Part shown: positions 36,588-45,739 of the stretch, in pieces
Layout of the letters: every line of letters starts with the position of its first letter
Position numbering within the stretch: the first letter of the stretch is position 1
NCBI GenBank assembly: GCA_001708385.1
Contig: CP012388.1
Span: 1,178,001-1,242,000 of the forward strand
Origin: Flavobacterium psychrophilum
GTDB taxonomy: Bacteria; Bacteroidota; Bacteroidia; Flavobacteriales; Flavobacteriaceae
DNA: 64,000 bases
Direction: 5' to 3'
The notes under the pieces: generated by a model
Told to the model about the DNA's origin: nothing
The model's input: only the letters and a program-made list of their open reading frames with translations
Databases searched by the model: none
Program-made: the position numbers and the translations under genes

Positions 36588-37115
36588 TTATTTTTTAGAA
36601 GCTTTTTTAAGGGCTGCACCACCGGGCAGTTTCATGTAATCGGTAAGGAAAGATATCTCGCTAAGGTCAAAATTACCCGTAAGCGACATTAACACTGTAC
36701 TGTCTTTTGCACCATTGCCTTCTACAAACATTAGTAACTCTTTAACCTGAGACGATGTTGCACCCGATTTTACATATATCTTTATCGCCCTTCCTCCTTC
36801 ATTAATACGCATCAGTTCTTCCAGCGGATACTTTTTAAGGTAACCATCTACCGTATTCTTCATATCAGAAACCACTTTACCGCTCGAGGTGCTAAACACT
36901 TTAAGGTTATCCAGTTTCTTGATAAGATTTAGGTATTGCTGTGCCGATTTGTCTTTTGGGTCCATTTTTACATTACCCATAAGCTCAAACATCTTCTTAT
37001 TCACTACTACCGCATCTACACCTTCTTTTTCAAACTTATCGAAAGCCGAGTTGGTTTGTGCAAAAATTAAAGTTGGTAAAACGGCTAATAGTAATGTGAT
37101 TATAAACTTTCTCAT
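36588..37115 (-). CDS. DUF4252 exported protein
   Basis: 175 residues, signal peptide MRKFIITLLLAVLPTLIFAQ. Contains VVNKKMFELMGNV, LDNLKVFSTSSGKV, EELMRINEGGRAIKIYVK and KELLMFVEGN, strongly parallel to the 37161-37682 protein, indicating recent duplication. Start is 45 bp downstream of that gene's stop. Function unknown. Confidence 0.85.
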   Translation of the reverse strand: MRKFIITLLLAVLPTLIFAQTNSAFDKFEKEGVDAVVVNKKMFELMGNVKMDPKDKSAQQYLNLIKKLDNLKVFSTSSGKVVSDMKNTVDGYLKKYPLEELMRINEGGRAIKIYVKSGATSSQVKELLMFVEGNGAKDSTVLMSLTGNFDLSEISFLTDYMKLPGGAALKKASKK

Positions 37116-37160
37116 TGTTGTAGTGTATTACTTTTGTTTTTGTGGGGGATTGTTATATAA

Positions 37161-37682
37161 TTATTTTGAGCCCTTATCGCCTTTGCTTCCCTTAAGTCCT
37201 TTAAAATCTTTTATGTCTTTAAGGTCGTTAAGGTTTACATTACCGGTAAAAGATATTAGCACGGCATCTTCTTTTCTGTCGTCATTTTCAACAAACACAA
37301 GCCCTTCTTTTATGATCGAATCGCTGCTGCCCTGCCTAACGTATATTTTAACCTTGTTGCCTTCTGTGCTTACACTCATAAGCTCCTGTAATGTATTTTG
37401 CTTAAGATATCCGGCTACAGCTTCTTTAATCTGTTTTTTAAATTTCTTTTCAGAAGTGGTAAATATCTTAACGTTATCTACCTGTCCTGCAAGATCCATA
37501 TAGGTTTTTGTTTTTTCATCTTTAGCCGATGAATCCATACTTCTGAACATATCAAACATTTCTTTGTTGATGGATACAGCCTGAATGCCTTCTACATCTT
37601 CAAATTTATTGAAAGCCGTTGTTTGTGCAAAGCTAACAAAAGGCAATACTGCCAGTACCGATGTGATTATAAATTTTTTCAT
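37161..37682 (-). CDS. DUF4252 exported protein
   Basis: 173 residues from the ATG at 37682, chosen because it opens the signal peptide MKKFIITSVLAVLPFVSFAQ; a longer frame from 37757 would overlap the upstream gene. Contains SINKEMFDMFRSM, VDNVKIFTTSEKKF, QELMSVSTEGNKVKIYVR and LVFVENDDRKEDAVL, paralogous to 36588-37115. First of three DUF4252 proteins after the putative anti-sigma gene. Confidence 0.87.
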   Translation of the reverse strand: MKKFIITSVLAVLPFVSFAQTTAFNKFEDVEGIQAVSINKEMFDMFRSMDSSAKDEKTKTYMDLAGQVDNVKIFTTSEKKFKKQIKEAVAGYLKQNTLQELMSVSTEGNKVKIYVRQGSSDSIIKEGLVFVENDDRKEDAVLISFTGNVNLNDLKDIKDFKGLKGSKGDKGSK

Positions 37683-37689
37683 GATTTCT

Positions 37690-38145
37690 TTATTTTTTAG
37701 TTTCTTTAAAAATTGTCGTTTTAGATTTTTCGTACTCTCCTGTAACATAATTAACACTGCTCATGCCCACATTTACATTTTTAGACAGCATATTAAGCGC
37801 TTTCTGGGTTTCTTTAAAAGCCGTTTCGGGATCGTTAAAAGTGCCCAGCTCTTCCTGCGAAGGTTGCTGCTGTGTGTTATAAAAAGTAAGCATTCCGCCA
37901 AGGAGCACAACACTTGCCGCTACCGATAGCCACGCTCCGTTGCGCTTTTTGGCTTTTAATGGCAAAGGTTTATCAAATTGTTGTTTTCCTTCGTTAGAAA
38001 AATACCCGAACAGAGGTTTATATTGCTCCAGCTGCGGCGCCACATTGGGTGAAGAGAAGTAAAGCTTTAAATCCTTTTCTTCGGCAATAGTTGTTTCTCC
38101 GTCAAAATATTTATTCAGTAATTTTTCAATTGTTTGTAATTCCAT
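37690..38145 (-). CDS. Single-pass membrane protein, putative anti-sigma factor
   Basis: 151 residues: a cytoplasmic helical N-terminal part (ELQTIEKLLNKYFDGETTIAEEKDLKLYF), a transmembrane helix about residues 72-88 (WLSVAASVVLLGGMLTFY), and a periplasmic part. It overlaps the end of the sigma factor gene by 20 bp. This topology and coupling suit an anti-sigma factor, but no known anti-sigma motif is evident, so the call is inferred. Confidence 0.75.
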   Translation of the reverse strand: MELQTIEKLLNKYFDGETTIAEEKDLKLYFSSPNVAPQLEQYKPLFGYFSNEGKQQFDKPLPLKAKKRNGAWLSVAASVVLLGGMLTFYNTQQQPSQEELGTFNDPETAFKETQKALNMLSKNVNVGMSSVNYVTGEYEKSKTTIFKETKK

Positions 38146-38641
38146 AGCTGTGTGTTTTTGTGAGTTGTTCCCTCAATGTTTTCCTTGCTCTTGAGAGCGC
38201 CACTCTTACGGCGGTCTCGTTCATGTCCATTATCTTGGCAATCTCTTCAAATTCGTATTCTTCAACATCCCTCATCTGCATGATCAGTTTTTGCTGTTCG
38301 GGCAGTGTCTCCATAATTTTTTCAACCCAGCTCCAGCTGTCGCGGTCTTCTGCCTGCTGCTGTAGTCCTGCCTGCCTGTCGGTATAGTTGCTGTGCACAA
38401 TGCGCATTTCGCTGGCACGCTTAGACTTTAACTGGTCCAGGCAGTAATTTTTTGTCATGGTCATAGCCAGTGCTTCTACGCTGGAATAAGCCTCTAGCTT
38501 ACCCTTGTTGTTCCACAGCTTTACCAGAACTTCCTGTGTTGCATCCTCCGCTTCTTCGGTACTTACAAGCAGCCGTTTTGCCAACCGGAATACCCGGTCT
38601 TTAAAAGGAGAGATGACTTTTATGAAGTCTGACTGATTCAT
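38126..38641 (-). CDS. ECF-type RNA polymerase sigma factor
   Basis: 171 residues. Region 2 (VFRLAKRLLVSTEEAEDATQEVLVKLWNN) and region 4 (EEYEFEEIAKIMDMNETAVRVALSRARKTLRE) are complete. Directs transcription of an envelope-stress-like regulon in this phylum. Its 3' end overlaps the next gene, and the following genes encode a membrane protein and three DUF4252 proteins, presumably its anti-sigma and target products. Confidence 0.93.
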   Translation of the reverse strand: MNQSDFIKVISPFKDRVFRLAKRLLVSTEEAEDATQEVLVKLWNNKGKLEAYSSVEALAMTMTKNYCLDQLKSKRASEMRIVHSNYTDRQAGLQQQAEDRDSWSWVEKIMETLPEQQKLIMQMRDVEEYEFEEIAKIMDMNETAVRVALSRARKTLREQLTKTHSYGITNN

Positions 38642-38695
38642 AATCGGTCTTTGGTTTGTTATTGGTTATAAAAGGAAGACGAATAGTAACTATTT

Positions 38696-38729
38696 TTGTT
38701 ACAAGCAATATTAAAAATAATTAAATTTA
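38696..38729 (+). promoter_or_regulatory. Candidate promoter for the 38757 S41 gene
   Basis: TTG (38696-38698), 23 bp, TAAATTTA (38722-38729), one base off the -7 consensus; start codon 27 bp downstream. Confidence 0.35.
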
Positions 38730-38756
38730 CGTTCTTATACTAAACAAAACTGCCGG

Positions 38757-40232
38757 ATGAAAAAGATTAAATTACTGTTAGCGAGCCTTGTACTGGCCGC
38801 TTTTGCTTTTCAGGGATGTGAGGACATGGATGATCACGCTGTTCCTGTAAACGATTTTATATGGAAAGGGCTCAATCTTTACTACCTGTGGCAGGAAAAT
38901 GTACCTAATCTTGCAGACGACCGTTTTGCTAACCAGGAACAGCTAAATAACTTTTTAGAATCGTACGGCAGCCCCGAAAGCCTTTTTGAAAGCCTGTTGT
39001 ACCGTAAATTTCCCGATGGCACGAATGCCGACCGCTTTAGTGTAATGTTCCCCGATTTCAGGGTGCTTGAAAATGTATTGCAGGGCGTGGCTACCAGTAA
39101 TGGTATAGACTACGGACTTGCTTATGCGGATGATGCCCGTGTAAATGTATTGGGTTATGTTAGATATGTACTGCCTAATACCGATGCTGCTGCTAAAAAT
39201 GTAAAAAGGGGCGATCTTTTTTATGCTGTAAACGGCACCCAGCTTACTGTTTCTAACTATCAGCAGTTACTGGCACAAGCAAACTATACCTTAAGCCTTG
39301 CCAGTTATGTAGACGGCGTACCTACCCCTACAGGTGTTACTGTAGAACTTACTAAAGCAGAATATGCAGAAAACCCTGTACATACCGTAAGGGTTGTAGA
39401 ACAGGGAGGTTCTAAAATAGGATACCTTATGTATAATGGTTTCTACGGAAATTATGATGCCGACCTTAATAACGCCTTCGCGGAACTTAAAGCTGCAGGT
39501 GTGAACGAGCTTGTGCTTGACCTTCGTTATAACGGCGGCGGATCTGTAAGGACAGCTACTTACCTTGCCAGTATGATTACAGGTCAGTTTACAGGACAGC
39601 TGTTTGCAAAACAACAATGGAACAGTAAACTTGAAGCCTACTATCAGGCAAATAACCCTGCGGCGTTACAAAACCTGTTTTCAGATAACCTTAGTAACGG
39701 TGCTGCTATAAACCACCTTAACCTAAGCAGGGTATATATTATTGCAACAGGCGATACTGCTTCTGCCAGCGAACTTGTTATCAACTGCCTTACACCTTAT
39801 ATTGGTGTAACTGTTATCGGCGAGAAAACTGTTGGTAAGAACGTAGGTTCGGTAACACTATATGACTCTCCCGATTTCAGCAGAAATAAAATTAGCGGAA
39901 GCCACCGTTATGCCATGCAGCCTATTGTTATAAGAACAGTTAATAAAGACGGCTTTGGCGAATACAGCGCAGGTATCAATCCGTCTCCGGGTATGGTACA
40001 GGAAGAAAAAGTGGACAATATGGGCGAATTAGGAAATCCGCAGGAGCCATTGTTTGCAAAAGCTATTTCAGCTATAACGGGAGTATCGTCGGGCAGGGTT
40101 GCCAAAAGTAACCTTCGCGATAACCAACTTATAAAATTCCAGAATACTAAAAGCATGAGGCGCTTTGGTACCGATATGTACCTTGAAGAAATGCCCGAAG
40201 GTTCGCTCAACTTAATGAAGCAACTGCAATAG
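38757..40232 (+). CDS. S41 family peptidase lipoprotein
   Basis: 491 residues, lipobox QGC (Cys21). A PDZ-like region (about 130-210), then the tail-specific protease domain: ELVLDLRYNGGG (251-262), the serine motif TASASEL (334-340) and a GEKTVGKN segment with the conserved Lys of the Ser/Lys dyad (K361). The substrate is unknown; the lipoprotein signal places it in the envelope. Confidence 0.9.
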   Translation: MKKIKLLLASLVLAAFAFQGCEDMDDHAVPVNDFIWKGLNLYYLWQENVPNLADDRFANQEQLNNFLESYGSPESLFESLLYRKFPDGTNADRFSVMFPDFRVLENVLQGVATSNGIDYGLAYADDARVNVLGYVRYVLPNTDAAAKNVKRGDLFYAVNGTQLTVSNYQQLLAQANYTLSLASYVDGVPTPTGVTVELTKAEYAENPVHTVRVVEQGGSKIGYLMYNGFYGNYDADLNNAFAELKAAGVNELVLDLRYNGGGSVRTATYLASMITGQFTGQLFAKQQWNSKLEAYYQANNPAALQNLFSDNLSNGAAINHLNLSRVYIIATGDTASASELVINCLTPYIGVTVIGEKTVGKNVGSVTLYDSPDFSRNKISGSHRYAMQPIVIRTVNKDGFGEYSAGINPSPGMVQEEKVDNMGELGNPQEPLFAKAISAITGVSSGRVAKSNLRDNQLIKFQNTKSMRRFGTDMYLEEMPEGSLNLMKQLQ

Positions 40233-40242
40233 TTATAAATTC

Positions 40243-40267
40243 AAAAGGCTCCCAATGGGAGCCTTTT
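40243..40267 (+). terminator. Terminator of the S41 peptidase gene
   Basis: Stem AAAAGGCTCCC/GGGAGCCTTTT with AAT loop. Confidence 0.85.
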
Positions 40268-40394
40268 CTGTTAAAAAATAAATTTAGTCTAAACCCTTAT
40301 TTAATAACAATATTTATGGTCTGGTTTATTAAACCTCCAGGTAATACACTCCCTGGAGATATTTTAACTAACACAAATCAGAACATAGTATAAA

Positions 40395-41435
40395 TTAGTC
40401 GTTAAAATAGAAACCGTTCGGGCCAACACCTACAGTATAAGTAGAGATTAGTTTTCCGTCAAGTGAATAAGTGTATGCTTTACTGCTTGAAGCAAAATCG
40501 CCACCATCAGCAATATAGATTTTACCATCATTTACGTTAAATCCGTACATAGCACCCCACTGAGAAGTTGACTCATAAGAGAATAATGGCGCAGTAGGAA
40601 CCGTAGTAGCATTTTTGTCCATTACGTAAACAGCTGTATCGTTTGTAAAATAGATCTTGTCATCTTCTACCGTAAGGTGAGAAGAACCGGCAAGGTTGGT
40701 TGGTAATGCAATAGTACCTGCTAATGTATTGTTAGAAAGGTTAATTTTAAAGATGTTCTCAAAACCAAGAACGTAAAGTATACCGTCTTCTTCCTCGAAA
40801 GAATTTGGAGAATCACCAAGCTCAATAACTTTTTCCACTGTGTTATTAGCAGGGTTAAATACAGTAACAGAAGTACCGTCACCATAGTATCCGTTAGCAA
40901 TATATAGTTTTCCGTTCTCCTCAATAACTTTTTCAGACCAGTTGTTAAGTGCTACTTTTGTAGTAGTATAGTCTGTAAGGTTAATTACAGTAAAGAAATC
41001 GTCTGCTCCTGTGCTGTAGTCAGCATAGTTAGTAATGTATGCTTTGTTACCAACAACAGCTCCAAATCTTGGATTGTCAAAATTAGTATCAACATTAGCA
41101 ATGCTTTTAAAAGAGTAACGGTCTACAATAGTAACCTTGTTAGCCTGTCCTGAAATGATAAAAATCCTGCTATCATCCATAAACATACTCTGAAGATAAG
41201 AACCGGTTCCTATAGCTGAAGGATTTTCAAGCGTAAATACATCTTCTACAATAGTACCATTATCTCCGATGAATGTTACAGATGCACTTGATGGGTTACC
41301 GTTACCTTCGTTAAGTACAAAAGTACCATTGTCATAAGTACCTTGAGATTTGTTGCCATCATTGTCGTCGTCGCTACAAGAAACGAAAAATACCGATCCT
41401 GCAACCAAAGCTAAAAATAGTCTAGTTAGTTTCAT
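40395..41435 (-). CDS. BtuG-like beta-propeller surface lipoprotein
   Basis: 346 residues. Lipobox VSC (Cys20) is followed directly by SDDDND, a surface-export signal of Flavobacterial lipoproteins. The mature part is a seven-bladed YncE/DUF5074-like propeller with repeated blades (GNKAYITNY, GKLYIANGYYGD, DGILYVLG, DDKIYFTND, DGKIYIADGG). It lies 3 bp after btuB in a riboswitch-controlled operon. In Bacteroides, BtuG is a surface propeller that binds cobalamin tightly and passes it to BtuB; the same role is inferred here from fold and position. Confidence 0.88.
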   Translation of the reverse strand: MKLTRLFLALVAGSVFFVSCSDDDNDGNKSQGTYDNGTFVLNEGNGNPSSASVTFIGDNGTIVEDVFTLENPSAIGTGSYLQSMFMDDSRIFIISGQANKVTIVDRYSFKSIANVDTNFDNPRFGAVVGNKAYITNYADYSTGADDFFTVINLTDYTTTKVALNNWSEKVIEENGKLYIANGYYGDGTSVTVFNPANNTVEKVIELGDSPNSFEEEDGILYVLGFENIFKINLSNNTLAGTIALPTNLAGSSHLTVEDDKIYFTNDTAVYVMDKNATTVPTAPLFSYESTSQWGAMYGFNVNDGKIYIADGGDFASSSKAYTYSLDGKLISTYTVGVGPNGFYFND

Positions 41436-41438
41436 TTA

Positions 41439-43271
41439 TTAAAAATTTAGGGTTAAATACACATTATAATTTCTTCCCGGCAGCGGCCTGCTGTCCACAC
41501 TTTCATACTCTTTATTCAGGACATTAAGCACCTGTACGCCAAGGCTTGCAACATCATTTTTACCAAAACTGTATTCAAGGCCTGCATTACCAACAGTGTA
41601 GCTGTCAATGTTATATCGGGAATCGTTGTCAGACCGGGTAAATACCTCTCCGTTATATAAGAACTGGTAGTAAGCCGTAATTTTTTTATATCCGTAAGAT
41701 AATGCTGCTGTAGCCTTATGGTACGGTACATAAATAAGCTGCATGCCCGAATCTTCATTTTCAGATACCGTATAGCCATACGTACCATTAATTCCCAGCT
41801 CATGATCGCCAAACCTTCTTTTATAATTTAGTAAAGCTTCCAGCCCATAGGTTTTAACCCTGTCTGTATTTACCGGCCTCCATACACCACCCGTTGATGG
41901 CAGCCATCGAAGCATGTCTTTCAGTTTTATGTAATAGCCGGTAATCGAAAGCGTTGCGCCTTTATACGCAAATTCGTTACCTATCTCTCCCTGCCATGAC
42001 GATTCAGGCTTTAGGTCTGTGTTACCACTGCCTACCCAGTAAAGGTCATTAAACGTAGGTATCCTGAAATTTTTAGAGGCATTAAGCTTTAGAGTGTAAA
42101 ATGAAAAAGGTTTGTATCTGGCACCTGCCGAAAATAAAACCGGACTTTCATAATTAGAGGTTATTTCTTTTCGAACTCCTGCTTCATATGAAAGCTTATT
42201 TGTCACCTGATGCTTAAGCAGAAGGCTTGCCGCGCCAATTTGCCTGTCTTTGCCTTCAATATCGCTACCAAAACCCTTATTATTCATAAAATCCAGGACA
42301 GCGTTTACTACAAATCCGTTACCTGCATTAAAGGCAAGATCGTATTTACCAATTATAGATTCTACCCTTCCATACGTATGGTTTTCGTTATCTATATTGG
42401 CGTAATATTTATATTGCTCTTTTAAGTAGGCCGCTTTAAGCTTAGATGTGAATTTGCCGTAGGCACCGTCCCATTCCAACATATTACGGGTATTGGTGTC
42501 CTGATATTTAGTTTTTACCTCTGATGGAAATATCAGCGAAAAATGCCTCTCTCCATCAAAAAAGTAACTGTAAAACTTTAGGGTATTATTGTCGTTGAGC
42601 TTGTAACCAACAGCCACATTCATACTGTTATTATAAAACTGCCCGTTTAAATTTTCCCCTTTTCCGTTACTATACTCATAGTCATTATCAGAACTATTAC
42701 GGGTTAAGCTTACCGATGCTGTAAACACATCAGATGCAACATCTGCCTTATAATGCAACCCTTTAGTATTAAAGCTGCCATAGTTGAGCTTTAGGGTATT
42801 ATTGAACTTTTCACCGAAAGAAATATCATTATTAAGGTGAATACTTCCTCCAATAGCGCTGGTTCCGTAAATAACACTTCCACCGCCGGCTTTTACGCTT
42901 ATGGAACTAAAATCGCGTGTCGTTAATGTATTAAAGTCGGTTTGCCCTAGCAGCTGTGAATTGATGTTGATACCGTTCCACAATACTGCCGTTTGCTGTG
43001 CTGTCGTTCCCCTGAATGAGGGCGAAGACACCATACCCAAACCATTTTCTTTAAAATAGATAACAGAATTATAATTTAGCAAAGAGGTAAGCGAAGATGC
43101 ATTTTTATTGATAATAGAATCATTAAGCTTTAACACCGATTGTGATGCAGAGTAATCGCGAAGCTGGGTGTCAGATACTATAACTTCTTTTAGGGTAATA
43201 GTATCTGTTTGCGCCACAGCAAGCTGGCACAATAAAAGCAATAACGGTAAAATGAATTTTCTAAGTGTCAT
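41439..43271 (-). CDS. btuB: TonB-dependent cobalamin receptor BtuB
   Basis: 610 residues, signal peptide MTLRKFILPLLLLLCQLAVAQ. A short N-terminal segment (TITLKEVIVSDTQL) can serve as the TonB-contacting region, followed by a plug domain (SSLTSLLNYNSVIYFKENGLGMVSSPSFRG ..., about 60-150) and a barrel ending in VYLTLNF. It lacks the carboxypeptidase-like domain of the 5829 receptor. A cobalamin riboswitch precedes it, and a BtuG-like gene and the BtuFCD-type operon adjoin it. Together these identify the substrate as a cobamide with high likelihood. Confidence 0.93.
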   Translation of the reverse strand: MTLRKFILPLLLLLCQLAVAQTDTITLKEVIVSDTQLRDYSASQSVLKLNDSIINKNASSLTSLLNYNSVIYFKENGLGMVSSPSFRGTTAQQTAVLWNGININSQLLGQTDFNTLTTRDFSSISVKAGGGSVIYGTSAIGGSIHLNNDISFGEKFNNTLKLNYGSFNTKGLHYKADVASDVFTASVSLTRNSSDNDYEYSNGKGENLNGQFYNNSMNVAVGYKLNDNNTLKFYSYFFDGERHFSLIFPSEVKTKYQDTNTRNMLEWDGAYGKFTSKLKAAYLKEQYKYYANIDNENHTYGRVESIIGKYDLAFNAGNGFVVNAVLDFMNNKGFGSDIEGKDRQIGAASLLLKHQVTNKLSYEAGVRKEITSNYESPVLFSAGARYKPFSFYTLKLNASKNFRIPTFNDLYWVGSGNTDLKPESSWQGEIGNEFAYKGATLSITGYYIKLKDMLRWLPSTGGVWRPVNTDRVKTYGLEALLNYKRRFGDHELGINGTYGYTVSENEDSGMQLIYVPYHKATAALSYGYKKITAYYQFLYNGEVFTRSDNDSRYNIDSYTVGNAGLEYSFGKNDVASLGVQVLNVLNKEYESVDSRPLPGRNYNVYLTLNF

Positions 43272-43314
43272 AATCCGTAAGCCTTTTTTCCCGAAGGCCC
43301 GATATAAGTTATTC

Positions 43315-43486
43315 CTAAGGCAGGTCTCCTGGCTTGCGTACTGTTGTTTACCTTCCCGCCCTTTACGAACAGTGGTTGTAGTTTACAACAGCCTCCCCTT
43401 TAAGAGGATAAGCTTACAGTTGCGGGAACAGCCCAGGCGTTAAACCTGATTCCCTTTTAATGTGATGGCGTAAAAAAACATCACAA
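43315..43486 (-). ncRNA. Cobalamin riboswitch (AdoCbl class) upstream of btuB
   Basis: On the minus strand, in order: a hairpin TGTGATG...CATCACA near the 5' end, GGGAATCAGG, CTGTTCCCGCAACTGTAAGC, CCACTG (B12 box variant), GGGCGGGAAGG and AAGCCAGGAGACCTGCC, the hallmark of RF00174. It lies between the btuB promoter (43499-43506) and the btuB start (43271), so cobalamin should reduce expression of btuB and the propeller lipoprotein. A small GCCTT/AAGGC hairpin between aptamer and start codon may be part of the switch. Confidence 0.95.
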
Positions 43487-43498
43487 CCTTAAGTGCTG

Positions 43499-43506
43499 CA
43501 AATATA
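43499..43506 (-). promoter_or_regulatory. btuB -7 box
   Basis: TATATTTG on the minus strand, giving a start about 25 bp before the riboswitch hairpin. No clear TTG upstream. Confidence 0.6.
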
Positions 43507-43532
43507 GTACTAATGTTGATATATTTAATTTA

Positions 43533-43540
43533 TACATTTG
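43533..43540 (+). promoter_or_regulatory. btuF operon -7 box
   Basis: TACATTTG, with TTG at 43516-43518 (14 bp, short). ATG follows at 43561. Only about 26 bp separate it from the divergent btuB box. There is no riboswitch on this side. Confidence 0.5.
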
Positions 43541-43560
43541 CATTCCGTTGAACATTTTTT

Positions 43561-44697
43561 ATGAGAAACCTATATTACCTTCTATTTTTTGTAGCATTAT
43601 CAGTTTCAGGCTGCAAAAACGACACAAAACGCACTACCGATAAAAACGTAGCGGTTATCAATACTATAACACACGCCAATGGCCTGCAGATTTACCGTTA
43701 CGACGGTTACACTGTGGTAAAAGTTACTAATCCGTGGCCGGAAGCACAGCAGGGTTTCACCTATGTTATGCATAAAAAAGGAACTACCGTACCTGATAGC
43801 CTTAGGCAATATATCACCGTTCAGGTACCGCTTAAAACAGTAGTGGTAACCTCAACAACCCATATTCCGTCACTGGAACTATTTAACGCCGAAACTACAC
43901 TTACAGGTTTTCCTGGAACTGATTTTATATCTTCCAAAAAAACCAGGGCTCGCATTGACAGCGGAAAAGTAAAAGAAGCAGGTGCCAACGAAACCCTTAA
44001 CACCGAAGTACTTATTGACCTTGCTCCCGATGCTGTAGTAGGTTTTAGCATAAGCGGTACCAATAAAGCGCTGGCTACACTGGAACAAAGCGGACTTAAA
44101 GTGTTATACAACGGCGACTGGACAGAGCAAACACCTCTTGGCAAAGCCGAATGGATCAAATTCTTTGGTGCATTATACGACCAGGAAGATAAAGCCGACA
44201 AACTGTTTGCCGATATAGAAAAACAGTATAACGATGCCCTTAGGCTTGCACAAAAAGCAACTACAAAACCTACTGTTTTGGGTGGGGCTATGTTTCAGGA
44301 TCAGTGGTATTTGCCACAGGGCGGAAGCTGGGCTGCACTCTTTTTAAAAGATGCAAAATCCAATTACCTGTGGGCTGATACCGAAGGTACAGGAAGCCTT
44401 ACATTGTCTTTTGAAACAGTATTAGACAAGGCTCAGGATGCCGACGTATGGGTAGGCCCTGGTCAGTTTACCACTTACAAAGAAATGACAGATGCTAATC
44501 CGCATTATGCACAGTTTAAGGCATTCAAAACTAAAAATGTATATTCGTACAGCAGTAAAAAGGGCGCAACAGGCGGACTTTTGTATTTCGAGCTTGCCCC
44601 GACCCGTCCCGATCTGGTGCTTAAAGACCTAATCGCTATCTTGCACCCCGAATTAATGCCGGGTTACCAGCTGCACTTTTTCGAAAAACTAAAATAA
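43561..44697 (+). CDS. btuF: Cobalamin/cobamide-binding lipoprotein BtuF
   Basis: 378 residues, lipobox SGC (Cys18), so anchored to the membrane. The class III periplasmic binding fold (PBP2) is visible: VVVTSTTHIPSLELF, VLIDLAPDAVVGFSISGTNK, WIKFFGALYDQEDKADKLF, DADVWVGPGQF and PTRPDLVLKDLIAIL. Delivers substrate to the FecCD-type permease encoded next (7 bp later). The cobalamin assignment rests on the divergent riboswitch-btuB-btuG arm. Confidence 0.88.
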   Translation: MRNLYYLLFFVALSVSGCKNDTKRTTDKNVAVINTITHANGLQIYRYDGYTVVKVTNPWPEAQQGFTYVMHKKGTTVPDSLRQYITVQVPLKTVVVTSTTHIPSLELFNAETTLTGFPGTDFISSKKTRARIDSGKVKEAGANETLNTEVLIDLAPDAVVGFSISGTNKALATLEQSGLKVLYNGDWTEQTPLGKAEWIKFFGALYDQEDKADKLFADIEKQYNDALRLAQKATTKPTVLGGAMFQDQWYLPQGGSWAALFLKDAKSNYLWADTEGTGSLTLSFETVLDKAQDADVWVGPGQFTTYKEMTDANPHYAQFKAFKTKNVYSYSSKKGATGGLLYFELAPTRPDLVLKDLIAILHPELMPGYQLHFFEKLK

Positions 44698-44704
44698 CAC
44701 CGCT

Positions 44705-45736
44705 TTGCACAACAAAAAACGGAATATAGCATTGTTTACCCTATTGGGCATTGCCCTGCTATTGCTGTTTCTGGTAAATGTTAGTTTAGGCTCAATCCGT
44801 ATTCCGTTTCAGGATGTAGTAAAAAGCCTTACCGGTGGCGAAGCAGGTAAAACCACCTGGCAATACATCATAGTAAATTACCGGCTTCCAAAAGCCATTA
44901 CCGCTGTATTGGTTGGCATGGCACTTTCGGTGAGTGGTCTGCTTATGCAAACACTCTTCCGTAACCCGCTGGCGGGCCCCGATGTTTTAGGACTAAGCTC
45001 AGGCGCAAGCCTTGGTGTTGCCTTTGTACTACTCGGCGCAGGTCTATTGCCGGGTATACTGGCAGGCTTTTTCCTTTCGCCGTATGGCATAGTAATGGCA
45101 TCAACTATAGGAAGTTGTATTGTACTGCTTGCTATACTTGTTGTTTCGCAACGATTACGGGATACAATGGCTATACTTATAATCGGGCTAATGTTTACCG
45201 GCTTTACAGGAGCTATAGTGAACGTGCTGACTTATTTTAGCAGTGCCGAACAATTACAAAAATTTACGTTTTGGGCTTTAGGAAGCCTGGGTAACCTGCC
45301 GTGGCAGCATATCATTATACTGGCTGTTACGTGCGTAATCGGGCTTTGTATGGCGGCCTTCTGCATAAAACCACTTGATGCTTTATTGTTGGGTGAACGT
45401 TATGCCAAAAGCATGGGTATTAACTTTAACAGGACAAGGCTAATAATTATACTGGCTACCAGCCTGCTTACAGGAACAATTACAGCTTTTACAGGCCCTA
45501 TAACTTTTATAGGCCTGGTAGTGCCACACATAGCCAAACTTATTTTTAAAACCAGCAGCCACCTCGTTTTATACGCAGCTACAATACTACTGGGTGCTAT
45601 TATAGTTTTGATTTGCGATACCTGTACACAAATGCCGGGCAGGGAATTTGTACTGCCTATCAATGCTATAACATCTATTATCGGTGCGCCAATAGTTATA
45701 TGGCTGCTAATGCGTAAACAGAAAATAATGTATTAG
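44705..45736 (+). CDS. FecCD/BtuC-type ABC permease
   Basis: 343 residues with a TTG start (no suitable ATG in the 5' part). About ten transmembrane helices and the motif QTLFRNPLAGPDVLGLSSGASLG and a C-terminal GPITFIGLVVPHIAKLIF, typical of BtuC/FecCD permeases; the coupling region faces the ATPase. Located between btuF and its ATPase gene, with 7- and 3-bp gaps. Likely cobamide transport. Confidence 0.9.
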   Translation: MHNKKRNIALFTLLGIALLLLFLVNVSLGSIRIPFQDVVKSLTGGEAGKTTWQYIIVNYRLPKAITAVLVGMALSVSGLLMQTLFRNPLAGPDVLGLSSGASLGVAFVLLGAGLLPGILAGFFLSPYGIVMASTIGSCIVLLAILVVSQRLRDTMAILIIGLMFTGFTGAIVNVLTYFSSAEQLQKFTFWALGSLGNLPWQHIIILAVTCVIGLCMAAFCIKPLDALLLGERYAKSMGINFNRTRLIIILATSLLTGTITAFTGPITFIGLVVPHIAKLIFKTSSHLVLYAATILLGAIIVLICDTCTQMPGREFVLPINAITSIIGAPIVIWLLMRKQKIMY

Positions 45737-45739
45737 GCT

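Noticed and set aside
36889..37503. 204-codon plus-strand frame over the DUF4252 genes
   Set aside because: Antisense to two well-supported DUF4252 genes; low-complexity Ser/Leu/Phe translation without motifs.
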